Assembly (NCBI GenBank): GCA_026706165.1
Contig: JAPOZF010000664.1
Location: forward strand, 1-10,429
DNA: 10,429 nucleotides
Direction: 5' to 3'
Source: Gemmatimonadota bacterium
GTDB taxonomy: Bacteria > Latescibacterota > UBA2968 > UBA8231
Below, piece by piece: positions 1-5,970 of the stretch (its first letter is position 1; every line of letters begins with the position of its first letter). The position numbers and the translations under genes were made by a program. The notes beneath the pieces were generated by a model. The model saw only the letters and a program-made list of their open reading frames with translations, did not search any database and had not been told where the DNA came from.

Positions 1-1063
1 AAAGGCAGCGGGGCCCACTTCGACTACAAGCCGTGGCGCTGTGTTGGCTCTTTTGTCAAATGGATGTTCGCGGTGATTCCCTTTGTCGACTATACCGAAG
101 AAGTGGGGCCGCTCTGCGTGGACCCCGGTTCCCACCGCAAGACCAAGGTGCTGCCCTCGGACGGGCGGGTGCACCAGGTGGACGTGGCGCAAGTGCCGGT
201 GGCGGCAGAGACCAACTTTGTCGATCCGGGGCTGAAGAAGGGGGACGCGGTCTTGATGCACGGCTTTTGCTGGCACGAGGCGCGGCCCAATTACGGCGAT
301 ACCGACCGCTCTGGCCTCTATATGAAGTTCTTCGCCAAATCCTCGCCCCCGGCCTGCGGGCCGACGATCTATCCCAGTGCGGCCCACGACGTTTTGCGCC
401 CGGAGGCCAGGCACCTGCTGCCCTATCACCGGGGGCGACGGCGAGTACGCGGCGGTGCGCGAGGTGCCGGTAGGCGGGGTCGACGAGGGACGGTTGTTGA
501 TCGAAGACAGCGAGGGCCGGGTGCTGGTGCTGGGCGACGGGGCGGGCCGCTGGGCCCTGCCGCGGTATGCGGCGGAGGAGGACGAAACCGCTGGAATACT
601 GGATGTCTGCAATGTGATGGGGTCTGTGCTGAACCAGGCGCGGGCCCAGCTTGGCCTGCCGCTGCCATGGCTCAGCTGGTTGCAGGATATTGCCAGTGGG
701 GCGCCCGACGGCGGGGCGGGCGAATGGCGCTCCCGGGTGTATGGCCATCGCTTTCACAGTGCCGCCCCGGAGATCAGCGGGGAACACCGCTGGCTGGCTG
801 CGGCGGACCTGGAGGCAGCGGCTGCGGCCGGGCAGCTCGAGGACGGCGGCGAGGTCCGCAAGTGGTTGCGCATGTGGCAAGAGGAAGAGGACGAGGACGA
901 GGAAGGGCGGGCGGTCACCCGAAGCTTTGGTTTGCCGGCCACGGACGTCGAGAATTATTCGTACAACAGGGGCGGCAACCCCCAGGGCAACTACCGCATT
1001 GGGGTCTTCGATAGCGAGGGGCGCCCGACGCCACCGCCGCCGAGGCTCGAAGCGAAGGCCTGA
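1..1063 (+). pseudogene. PhyH-family Fe(II)/2-oxoglutarate dioxygenase with Nudix-like C-terminal extension; 5'-truncated and frameshifted
   Basis: The reading frame is open from the first base, so the N-terminus lies outside the window. The first frame shows phytanoyl-CoA dioxygenase hallmarks: the iron-binding H-x-D in GAHFDYKPW (codons 6 and 8), the distal His in CWHEARPN (His codon at 274-276), and a following Arg in DTDRSGLYMKFF that would hold 2-oxoglutarate. These enzymes hydroxylate small organic substrates using Fe(II), O2 and 2-oxoglutarate. After about codon 143 this frame becomes Arg/Gly-rich nonsense, while the next frame reads sensibly from GDGEYAAVREV to the stop at 1061-1063. 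A run of five G at 431-435 marks the switch. With four G the product would read through as PYHRGDGEYAAVREV. The gene is therefore either newly broken or carries a homopolymer sequencing error. The substrate cannot be told. Family assignment is fairly secure; the joined C-terminal part is treated separately. Confidence 0.75.
470..890 (+). other. Nudix-fold-like C-terminal domain of the PhyH protein, catalytic box degenerate
   Basis: In the second frame the segment beginning DEGRLLIEDSEGRVLVL and continuing GRWALPR has the order of a Nudix fold: a strand with a product-like 'GRVLVL', then W-x-LP where a Nudix protein has W-x-LPGG. A later GEHRWLAAADLEAA matches the usual 'E-h-RW-v-x-x-x-eL' strand-helix near the end of Nudix domains. 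The signature box G-x5-E-x7-REUxEExGU is not recognisable: the equivalent stretch reads RYAAEEDETAG, then NQARAQLGL, and lacks REUxEE. If the fold call is right, the domain would bind a ligand or partner rather than hydrolyse a nucleoside diphosphate. An acidic run (EEEDEDEE, about 880-905) and a Pro-rich tail follow. The fold is inferred from pattern only. Confidence 0.4.
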
Positions 1064-1079
1064 GCTTAGAAGCCGTCAG

Positions 1080-1112
1080 GTGTCGCGAGCGCCTTGCTCG
1101 TGAGCCCGACAC
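1080..1112. terminator. hairpin between two convergent genes
   Basis: GTGTCG (1080-1085) pairs with CGACAC (1107-1112), and inside it CGAGC (1086-1090) pairs with GCTCG (1096-1100) around a five-base loop, with TGAGCC bulged. It lies in the 93-base gap between the PhyH stop and the stop of the enolase-superfamily gene on the other strand, where a bidirectional terminator is expected. There is no clear T tract on either side, so it may be an RNA 3'-end stabiliser rather than a classical Rho-independent terminator. Confidence 0.4.
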
Positions 1113-1156
1113 ACCTTGCCGGTCATCCGCAAGCCTTCGCTCTTCCTCGCCCTGAC

Positions 1157-2305
1157 CTACTCGAACACCTGCTCCCCCGTCTTGTTCGCTTCGATGTAGT
1201 CCCAGTCGAGCTCTACCCCCAGCCCCGGGCCTTCCGGCACCGGCACGCAGCCATCGCCGTCCACATTCTCCAGCTCGTCGCTGAACTCAGGCGGCAGGAT
1301 CGGCGGCTTCGTCCTCTCGACAAGCGGATGCAGCAGTCCGTTCTCGTAGTAGTTCGTATTGCGGACCGCGGCAATGCAGTGCCGGTGTGCCAGCCCGCCG
1401 CCGTGGAATTCGACGTCCAGGCCGAAACCTTCCGCTGCGTGGGCAACCTTCATGGCGCCGGTAATCCCTCCATCCTCGTACACTCCGGTGCGCACGAAAT
1501 CGGTCCCCTCGTGGACGATGAAGTCCACGTGCTGCTCGAGCCCGAAGATGTGCTCCGTCTGCAGGATAGGCGTCTTGATCAACTGCCGCAGCTTCCGGTG
1601 GGCGAAGATCGACACACCGCCATCCTTGTAGGCATCCTCGAGCCAGAAGAAGCCCGCTTCGTCGCAGGCCCGACCGATGCGCAGGGCGTCGGCCCAGGTC
1701 TCGTATTCGCAGGCCGGATCGACCATCAAGTCCATGCGGTCGCCGACGCGCTTGCCCATCTCCAACACGTTGTCTACTTCCCGCTTCATCGGCCCGTTCC
1801 CCCAGCCGTGGATCTTGAATGCCTTGTAGCCGATCTCCAGGCACTGCTCGGCGAAATCTGAAAACTGCCCGGGCGTGCTCAGCCCGCCGTTGTCGTCGCC
1901 GTGATAGGTCGAGGCATAGGCCGGCAGCTTCTCTCGCCATCCACCGAGAAGCTGGTGAATCGGCGCCTCGTAGACCTTGCCCGCGAAATCCCACAGAGCC
2001 ACGTCGACCGAACAGATCGCCGTGCGGTCCGTGTGCCGCAGCCCGCGCTTGAGATCGTTGTAGATCCGCTCCCGCTGGAACGGGTTCCTCCCCAACAGAT
2101 ACTGCGCCACTTCCTCCGGTACCGGTGGACCGCTGTAGACGCCCGTAACGCCCATACTCGTGTGCAGTCGCACGACGCAGGCCGACGACTTCGCCACAGC
2201 GCCTTTCTTGTAGACCTGGTTGAACCCGTTGTAGTCTCTTCCGAGGTCCCGAACGTCATATCCGAAGAACACGTTCTCGATGCGAGTGATGCTTGGGGAG
2301 GCCAT
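1157..2305 (-). CDS. enolase-superfamily protein, mandelate racemase/muconate lactonizing enzyme type
   Basis: This intact 382-residue protein is the usual length for the superfamily, whose members abstract a proton alpha to a carboxylate (acid-sugar dehydratases, racemases, cycloisomerases). An N-terminal capping domain begins ITRIENVFF. The barrel domain carries Mg2+ ligands Asp196 (MVDPACEY), Glu223 (FWLEDAY) and Glu251 (LQTEHIFG). The second-strand Lys is in GYKAFKIHGW, giving K164-I-H166 where mandelate racemase has K-x-K. A likely catalytic His301 lies in VEFHGGG. At the position where many relatives show DFVRTDV...GGITG this protein has Gly274 (DFVRTGVYEDGGITG). The ATG at 2305 has GGAG eight bases upstream; another ATG just upstream is out of frame. 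The gene converges on the PhyH gene and shares no operon with it. The superfamily is certain, but the substrate is unknown and an acid-sugar dehydratase is only a guess. Confidence 0.88.
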   Translation of the reverse strand: MASPSITRIENVFFGYDVRDLGRDYNGFNQVYKKGAVAKSSACVVRLHTSMGVTGVYSGPPVPEEVAQYLLGRNPFQRERIYNDLKRGLRHTDRTAICSVDVALWDFAGKVYEAPIHQLLGGWREKLPAYASTYHGDDNGGLSTPGQFSDFAEQCLEIGYKAFKIHGWGNGPMKREVDNVLEMGKRVGDRMDLMVDPACEYETWADALRIGRACDEAGFFWLEDAYKDGGVSIFAHRKLRQLIKTPILQTEHIFGLEQHVDFIVHEGTDFVRTGVYEDGGITGAMKVAHAAEGFGLDVEFHGGGLAHRHCIAAVRNTNYYENGLLHPLVERTKPPILPPEFSDELENVDGDGCVPVPEGPGLGVELDWDYIEANKTGEQVFE

Positions 2306-2371
2306 GGCTCATACTCCGAACGGTGTTTGGCAGCGTCTTCTGCGCAGGCTTGAGCAGCTTTGCCTGTCAAC

Positions 2372-2400
2372 TTGGACTCGTGGGCAGGGAACATGATAAT
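2372..2400 (+). promoter_or_regulatory. sigma70-like promoter candidate for the small ORF at 2443
   Basis: TTGGAC (2372-2377) and GATAAT (2395-2400) are exactly 17 bases apart, and the -10 element matches TATAAT at five of six positions. The -35 element matches only its first three bases. Transcription would begin near 2407 and give a short leader containing the GGAGAG ribosome site of the ATG at 2443. It points away from the enolase-superfamily gene. Confidence 0.35.
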
Positions 2401-2442
2401 CGCGGGACAAACTTTGCTACATCAAACTCACGGAGAGCTGCG

Positions 2443-2607
2443 ATGACAGTCAAGAACGGTGGACCCGATGTCCGCGCCTGTGAGGCGGTGCTTATTCCCT
2501 TCGACAAGTGGAGCATGCCCCTCCGGTACCGGGTGAAACACGGACTCGTCTCCGAGCGCAGGACAAATAACGGGCATTATCGATCTCATCAGACGAAAAC
2601 TCTTTAG
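2443..2607 (+). CDS. short ORF, possibly the truncated N-terminus of an enolase-superfamily gene
   Basis: This 54-codon ORF has a good ribosome site (GGAGAG, six bases before the ATG) and a promoter-like sequence upstream, which suggests a real gene start. The core, EAVLIPFDKWSMPLRYRVKHG, looks like the first strand and capping loop of an enolase-superfamily protein ('..VEAvliPf....plRyrv.hg'). After it the sequence becomes composition-poor and the frame stops at 2605-2607, 11 bases before the end of the transposase remnant on the other strand. I read it as a gene cut off after its first 30 or so codons, perhaps by insertion or deletion at the transposon remnant. A genuine small protein of unknown function is the alternative. 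Confidence is low that it makes a functional product. Confidence 0.3.
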   Translation: MTVKNGGPDVRACEAVLIPFDKWSMPLRYRVKHGLVSERRTNNGHYRSHQTKTL

Positions 2608-2617
2608 ACCAGAGAGG

Positions 2618-2806
2618 TCAAGGCTTCTTTTGTGCAACTCGGAAGGTTTCTTCAATTTCCCGGAGCAGCGGTCTTCCCTTTTTCGAGATTGTGTACTGTC
2701 CCCGATACTTGCCTGACTTGCGCACCTGAATATGGAGTCCAACGTATCGAAGGAGCATCCGATTCTAAGGTAAAGAGCTTGAATTTCCTGAATCTGGTGT
2801 GCGCAT
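2618..2806 (-). pseudogene. IS110-family transposase remnant (C-terminal, Transposase_20-type end)
   Basis: Read on the minus strand from 2758 to the stop at 2618-2620, the frame gives MLLRYVGLH followed by SGKYRGQYTISKKGRPLLR. This is the conserved C-terminal pattern of IS110/IS1111 transposases: 'aYvGLdP..rqSGkyrGkgrISKrGn..LRr'. Continuing upstream in the same frame past one TAG (2765-2767), the residues PDSGNSSSLP resemble the preceding 'eiGdi.rFps' segment. The frame closes again near 2838. Only about 60 residues of a normal ~330-400 residue transposase survive, with at least one internal stop and an altered ending, so the element is dead. IS110 elements lack long terminal inverted repeats, so no element boundary can be drawn. 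No other part of the transposase was found nearby. Confidence 0.6.
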
Positions 2807-2859
2807 GGAGGCAAACCAGGCAGGAGCTTACGACGGTATTTTTCTATATGTGAACGGCT

Positions 2860-2985
2860 ATGCAGCCGAGGCAGCCGGATATAAATGTACTTGCGCTACG
2901 TAACAGCACCCTGCTCACCCCGGACGCCAACATCTTGGAGGGCATTACCCGGGAGACTATATTCGCGCTGGCAGGTGAGCGTGAC
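2860..2985 (+). pseudogene. fragment of a class IV aminotransferase (branched-chain aminotransferase-like)
   Basis: The frame from 2860 reads NVLALRNSTLLTPDANILEGITRET, the pattern around the PLP-binding region of branched-chain/D-amino acid aminotransferases ('nvf.vkdg.l.TPpl...iLpGITR.tvi.la'). About 40 codons remain of a protein normally near 300 residues. Just upstream in another frame, VNGYAAEAAGY may be the preceding helix ('..a..eA..aGyd'), which would imply an internal deletion and frameshift. No lysine domain, start codon with ribosome site or C-terminus is present. At about 2980 the frame runs straight into a different family. Confidence 0.45.
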
Positions 2986-3156
2986 TGGCCTGCGCCGGAA
3001 GCTCTCCTCCCGACAGGCGTCGACGAGCTCGGCGAACGTCCCGGCCCGGCTGCGGTCACCGTCGGCCCCGACGCAGGGGCCAAGGCCTGCTACCTCGGGG
3101 ACCCGGACGGCATCACCCTCGAGCTGTTCCAACGGCGCCGGCCACCCCAACGGTGA
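2986..3156 (+). pseudogene. C-terminal fragment of a glyoxalase/bleomycin-resistance (VOC) superfamily protein
   Basis: The last ~55 codons of the frame, ending at the TGA 3154-3156, read ...VTVGPDAGAKACYLGDPDGITLELFQ. This matches the final strand of VOC metalloenzymes, where the Glu in 'DPDGitlElfqp' is a metal ligand. Only the last beta-alpha-beta unit remains. It follows the aminotransferase fragment without a stop, so the two form one 98-codon ORF (2860-3156) that has no visible ribosome site. A deletion that joined two genes in the same direction explains this best. The intact stop and the enolase-type start 13 bases later suggest the VOC gene once headed a small operon with it. Confidence 0.5.
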
Positions 3157-3169
3157 CTGGGAGGTCGTG

Positions 3170-3240
3170 TTGAAGATCACCAAGGTCGAAGCGATACCGG
3201 TCAGCTACCCGGAGCCGAACGATTTCGTCGGGCCAGTATT
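3170..3240 (+). pseudogene. N-terminal fragment of a second enolase-superfamily gene
   Basis: A GGGAGG ribosome site (3159-3164) lies five bases before a TTG start at 3170. The product begins MKITKVEAIPVSYPEPNDF, a textbook first strand of mandelate racemase-type proteins. After about 20-22 codons the similarity ends and the base composition drops sharply (AAAAAACTGGATTATGGCAT, 3241-3260). No capping domain or barrel follows in any frame. The gene is cut at this point, which is also where the window changes character. An upstream in-frame GTG at 3167 is too close to the ribosome site to be the start. Confidence 0.5.
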
Positions 3241-3297
3241 AAAAAACTGGATTATGGCATATCTTCCCCCAAAGTTTGACGTAAGCACCGCATATAA

Positions 3298-3483
3298 GCA
3301 CACCCGCTACCGACCGTCGCCAGCAGCCGCGATTACCAGCAGAAGGAGTGGACGGTCCGCCGCGACCGCGGAGAGATCACCTTCGCCACCGAAACCATGG
3401 GGCCCGGTCCCCCGGGAAGCGATGGAGCGACGCGCACCCCTGTGGTCCTGATTGCGCCGAGCCGAAGACCCGGTACCGATTGA
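3298..3483 (+). pseudogene. orphan 3' fragment of an unrecognised gene
   Basis: The frame is open from just after a TAA at 3295-3297 to the TGA at 3481-3483 (61 codons) and has no plausible start with a ribosome site. The middle, RDYQQKEWTVRRDRGEITF followed by ATETMG, has the charged, alternating look of a real beta-rich protein end, and base composition matches the right-hand genes. I do not recognise the family. It may be the tail of the gene that once preceded the DUF255 gene, with its 5' part lost at the junction near 3240-3297. Chance is possible. Confidence 0.3.
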
Positions 3484-3550
3484 ACGGACATTCCCGCCCA
3501 CCATCCTTGACCGGCAGCCTCGATTGACTGTCTCCACCGATTCGGGCTTG

Positions 3551-5929
3551 GTGTCCCGCCTCTCAGGGCTCTTTCCCGCTGCCTGCCTGGCATCCGCCCT
3601 GCTCTGCCTGACCCCGGGCAGTTCGGCGGCGGGAAACGCCCCCTCCGACCCTTCGTTTTCCAACCGCCTCGCCGGGGAGACCAGCCCCTACCTGCTGCTT
3701 CACGCCCACAACCCGGTCGACTGGTACCCCTGGGGCGAGGAGGCGTTCGCCAGGGCGCGGCGCGAGGACCTGCCGATCTTTCTCTCGGTCGGGTACAGCA
3801 CCTGTTACTGGTGCCACGTGATGGAGCGGGAGGTGTTCGCCGACCCGGAGATCGCCGCCCTGATGAACCAGTGGTTCGTCAACGTCAAGGTCGACCGCGA
3901 GGAACGCCCCGACATCGACCGGATCTACATGGCGGCCACCCAGCTGATGACCCGCCACGGCGGGTGGCCGAACTCGGTCTTCATGACGCCGGATCTCGAG
4001 CCTTTCTACGCCGGCACCTACTTCCCGCCGGAGGACCGCTACGGCCGCCCCGGCTTTCCGTCCCTGCTGCGCAACCTCCGCCACCACTGGCTCAACAGCA
4101 GGGAGCGGGTCGACGGGACCGCTTCCGAGGTCGCCGCCGCGATACGGGCAAGGCTGTCGGCGGGCCCTGCTCCTCCCCGGGATCCGGACACCACCCTCGT
4201 CCTCGCCGCCGCCGACGCGATTCTCGGCCGCTACGACGGCGCCAACGGGGGCTTCGGCGGCGCCCCCAAGTTTCCGCCCTCCATCGACCTCGAATTCCTG
4301 ATGCATCCGTGGGTGGCCGGGCGGCGCCCAAAAGCGGCCGCCGTCGTCGACCACACGCTGCGGGCGATGGCGGACGGGGGGATCTACGACCAGGTCGGCG
4401 GCGGCTTCCACCGCTACGCCACCGACGCGCGCTGGCGCGTCCCCCACTTCGAGAAGATGCTCTACAACCAGGCGCAGCTCGCCCGCCTCTACACCCGCGC
4501 CTTCTCCCTGACCGGCGACGAACGCTGGCGCCTCGTGGCCGAGGACATCTTCCGGTTCGTCGACAGGGAGATGACCTCCCCGGAGGGCCCCTTCTACTCC
4601 GCTCTCGACGCCGAGACCGAAACCGTCGAGGGGAAGTACTACATCTGGACCGAGGCGGGGATCCGCGATCTCCTGGGACCGGAGCAGGCGGGTCTGTTCT
4701 TCGAGATGCACGGGCTCGCGCCGATGCCTGAGGGGGATGAGGTGGTGGTGTTCCGGCGCGGCGACGCCGGCCGCATCGCCGCTGCAAGGGGGTGGTCGGA
4801 GGGAGATCTGTCGGCGCGCCTCGAACCCCTGCGCACCTCACTGCGCGAGGCCCGGGACATACGGGAGTATCCCCTCCTCGACGACAAGATCATCACCTCC
4901 TGGAACGGCATGATGATCGCAGCCTGCGCCGAGGCCGCGGCGGCCTTCGACGATTCCCGGTACCGGCTTCGCGCCGAAATGGCCGCCCGCTTCCTGCTCG
5001 GGCGGATGCGCTCGAAGTCCGGGGAGCTCAGGAGGGTATATCGCAACGAGACGGCGAAGCAGCACGCCTTCCTCGAGGATTACGCCTTCCTCGCCGAAGG
5101 CCTGCTCGCCCTTCACCGCGCGACCGGCGAGGAGCAGTGGCTGGTCGAGGCGCGAAGAATCTGCGACCAAATGATCGGCCGCTTCGGCGACCCGGAGGGA
5201 GGCGGCCTCTTCTTTTCCGAGGGAGGGTCCGACCTGATCGCCCGCAGCACCACCGGCACCGACTCGGCGCTGCCGTCGCCCAACGCCGTGGCCGCGGTCT
5301 GCCTCCTGCAGCTGGCGGGGGCGACCGGGGACTCTTCCTACAGGGATCGTGCCGCCGGGATCCTCCGCCTCTTCGCCGGAGCGGCGGCCTCCAGCCCTGC
5401 GGCGTATACGCACCTGGCGGCCGCGGCCGCCGACTACCTGACCGGCGACCGGAAAGCCGCAGACTCACCCGTTCAGGAGCTCCCGGGGCGCGGCGATCCC
5501 GACCCTGGAGAGGCGCCCCTCAAACCGGAAATCCTCGCGCTGGAGACGGCGCCGGCGGAGCTGCTGTTGAAACCAGGCGGCAGCGCCGGCTTCCGGCTCG
5601 TGCTGCGCCTGGCCGAAGGCTGGCACGTCAACTCGAACCCCGCCTCCCACGACTGGCTGATACCGACCTCGCTGATCGCCAACTCCGACCTGCCGGTGCG
5701 GCTCGCCCCGGTCGACTACCCCCCGGGGCGGCCGCTGTTTCTCGAGGCCCTCGGTGAGACCCTGTCGGTCTACGACGGCGGAACCGCGCTTGCCGGGAGG
5801 GTCGAAGCCGGCGCGGTTGCCGGCGCCTCCGGGGAGCTGCGGCTGCTGCTGCAGTACCAGGCCTGCGACGACAGCCGCTGCCTGCCCCCCGCGGAGGTCT
5901 CCGGGACGCTGCCCCTGAGGGTGGAGTAA
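3551..5929 (+). CDS. secreted DUF255 thioredoxin-domain protein (YyaL/SPATA20 type) with C-terminal DsbD-N-like domain
   Basis: About 792 residues from the GTG at 3551. The start is chosen because [19 protein letters not shown]... forms a compact signal peptide ending near SSAAG; the frame is open back to a TTG at 3452, and neither start has a good ribosome site. The DUF255 domain follows ([21 protein letters not shown]), with a thioredoxin-like active site [11 protein letters not shown] (Cys85, Cys88). Next comes the (alpha/alpha)6-barrel region typical of YyaL/SPATA20, with [38 protein letters not shown], and [13 protein letters not shown]. Residues ~661-790 form an extra domain like the N-terminal domain of DsbD, with the paired cysteines [11 protein letters not shown] (Cys772, Cys777). 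YyaL proteins are usually cytoplasmic and lack this tail. An exported disulfide-exchange protein is inferred; the partner is unknown. A terminator follows directly. Confidence 0.85.
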   Translation: MSRLSGLFPAACLASALLCLTPGSSAAGNAPSDPSFSNRLAGETSPYLLLHAHNPVDWYPWGEEAFARARREDLPIFLSVGYSTCYWCHVMEREVFADPEIAALMNQWFVNVKVDREERPDIDRIYMAATQLMTRHGGWPNSVFMTPDLEPFYAGTYFPPEDRYGRPGFPSLLRNLRHHWLNSRERVDGTASEVAAAIRARLSAGPAPPRDPDTTLVLAAADAILGRYDGANGGFGGAPKFPPSIDLEFLMHPWVAGRRPKAAAVVDHTLRAMADGGIYDQVGGGFHRYATDARWRVPHFEKMLYNQAQLARLYTRAFSLTGDERWRLVAEDIFRFVDREMTSPEGPFYSALDAETETVEGKYYIWTEAGIRDLLGPEQAGLFFEMHGLAPMPEGDEVVVFRRGDAGRIAAARGWSEGDLSARLEPLRTSLREARDIREYPLLDDKIITSWNGMMIAACAEAAAAFDDSRYRLRAEMAARFLLGRMRSKSGELRRVYRNETAKQHAFLEDYAFLAEGLLALHRATGEEQWLVEARRICDQMIGRFGDPEGGGLFFSEGGSDLIARSTTGTDSALPSPNAVAAVCLLQLAGATGDSSYRDRAAGILRLFAGAAASSPAAYTHLAAAAADYLTGDRKAADSPVQELPGRGDPDPGEAPLKPEILALETAPAELLLKPGGSAGFRLVLRLAEGWHVNSNPASHDWLIPTSLIANSDLPVRLAPVDYPPGRPLFLEALGETLSVYDGGTALAGRVEAGAVAGASGELRLLLQYQACDDSRCLPPAEVSGTLPLRVE

Positions 5930-5937
5930 GGCGGAAG

Positions 5938-5970
5938 CCCGGTGCCTGCGCGGGTACCGGGGTGTTTTCT
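5938..5970 (+). terminator. Rho-independent terminator between convergent genes
   Basis: A 10-pair stem with two G-T pairs and a four-base loop spans 5938-5961 (CCCGGTGCC...GGTACCGGG), beginning nine bases after the DUF255 gene stop. It is followed by TGTTTT (5963-5968). It fills nearly all of the 40-base gap before the stop of the convergent arsS gene and probably ends transcription mainly of the plus-strand gene. The minus side lacks a T run. Confidence 0.65.

Noticed and set aside
64..1014. Single 316-residue PhyH protein in the first frame
   Set aside because: After about 430 the frame turns into Arg/Gly-rich nonsense, while the next frame is clearly coding to 1063. A frameshift explains the data better.
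2428..2814. 128-codon minus-strand frame as a real gene
   Set aside because: It overlaps the IS110 remnant in a different frame, and the family similarity lies only in the other frame.
3276..3297. Promoter TTGACG ... TATAAG in the AT-rich junction
   Set aside because: The spacer is only 11 bases, far too short for a sigma70 promoter.
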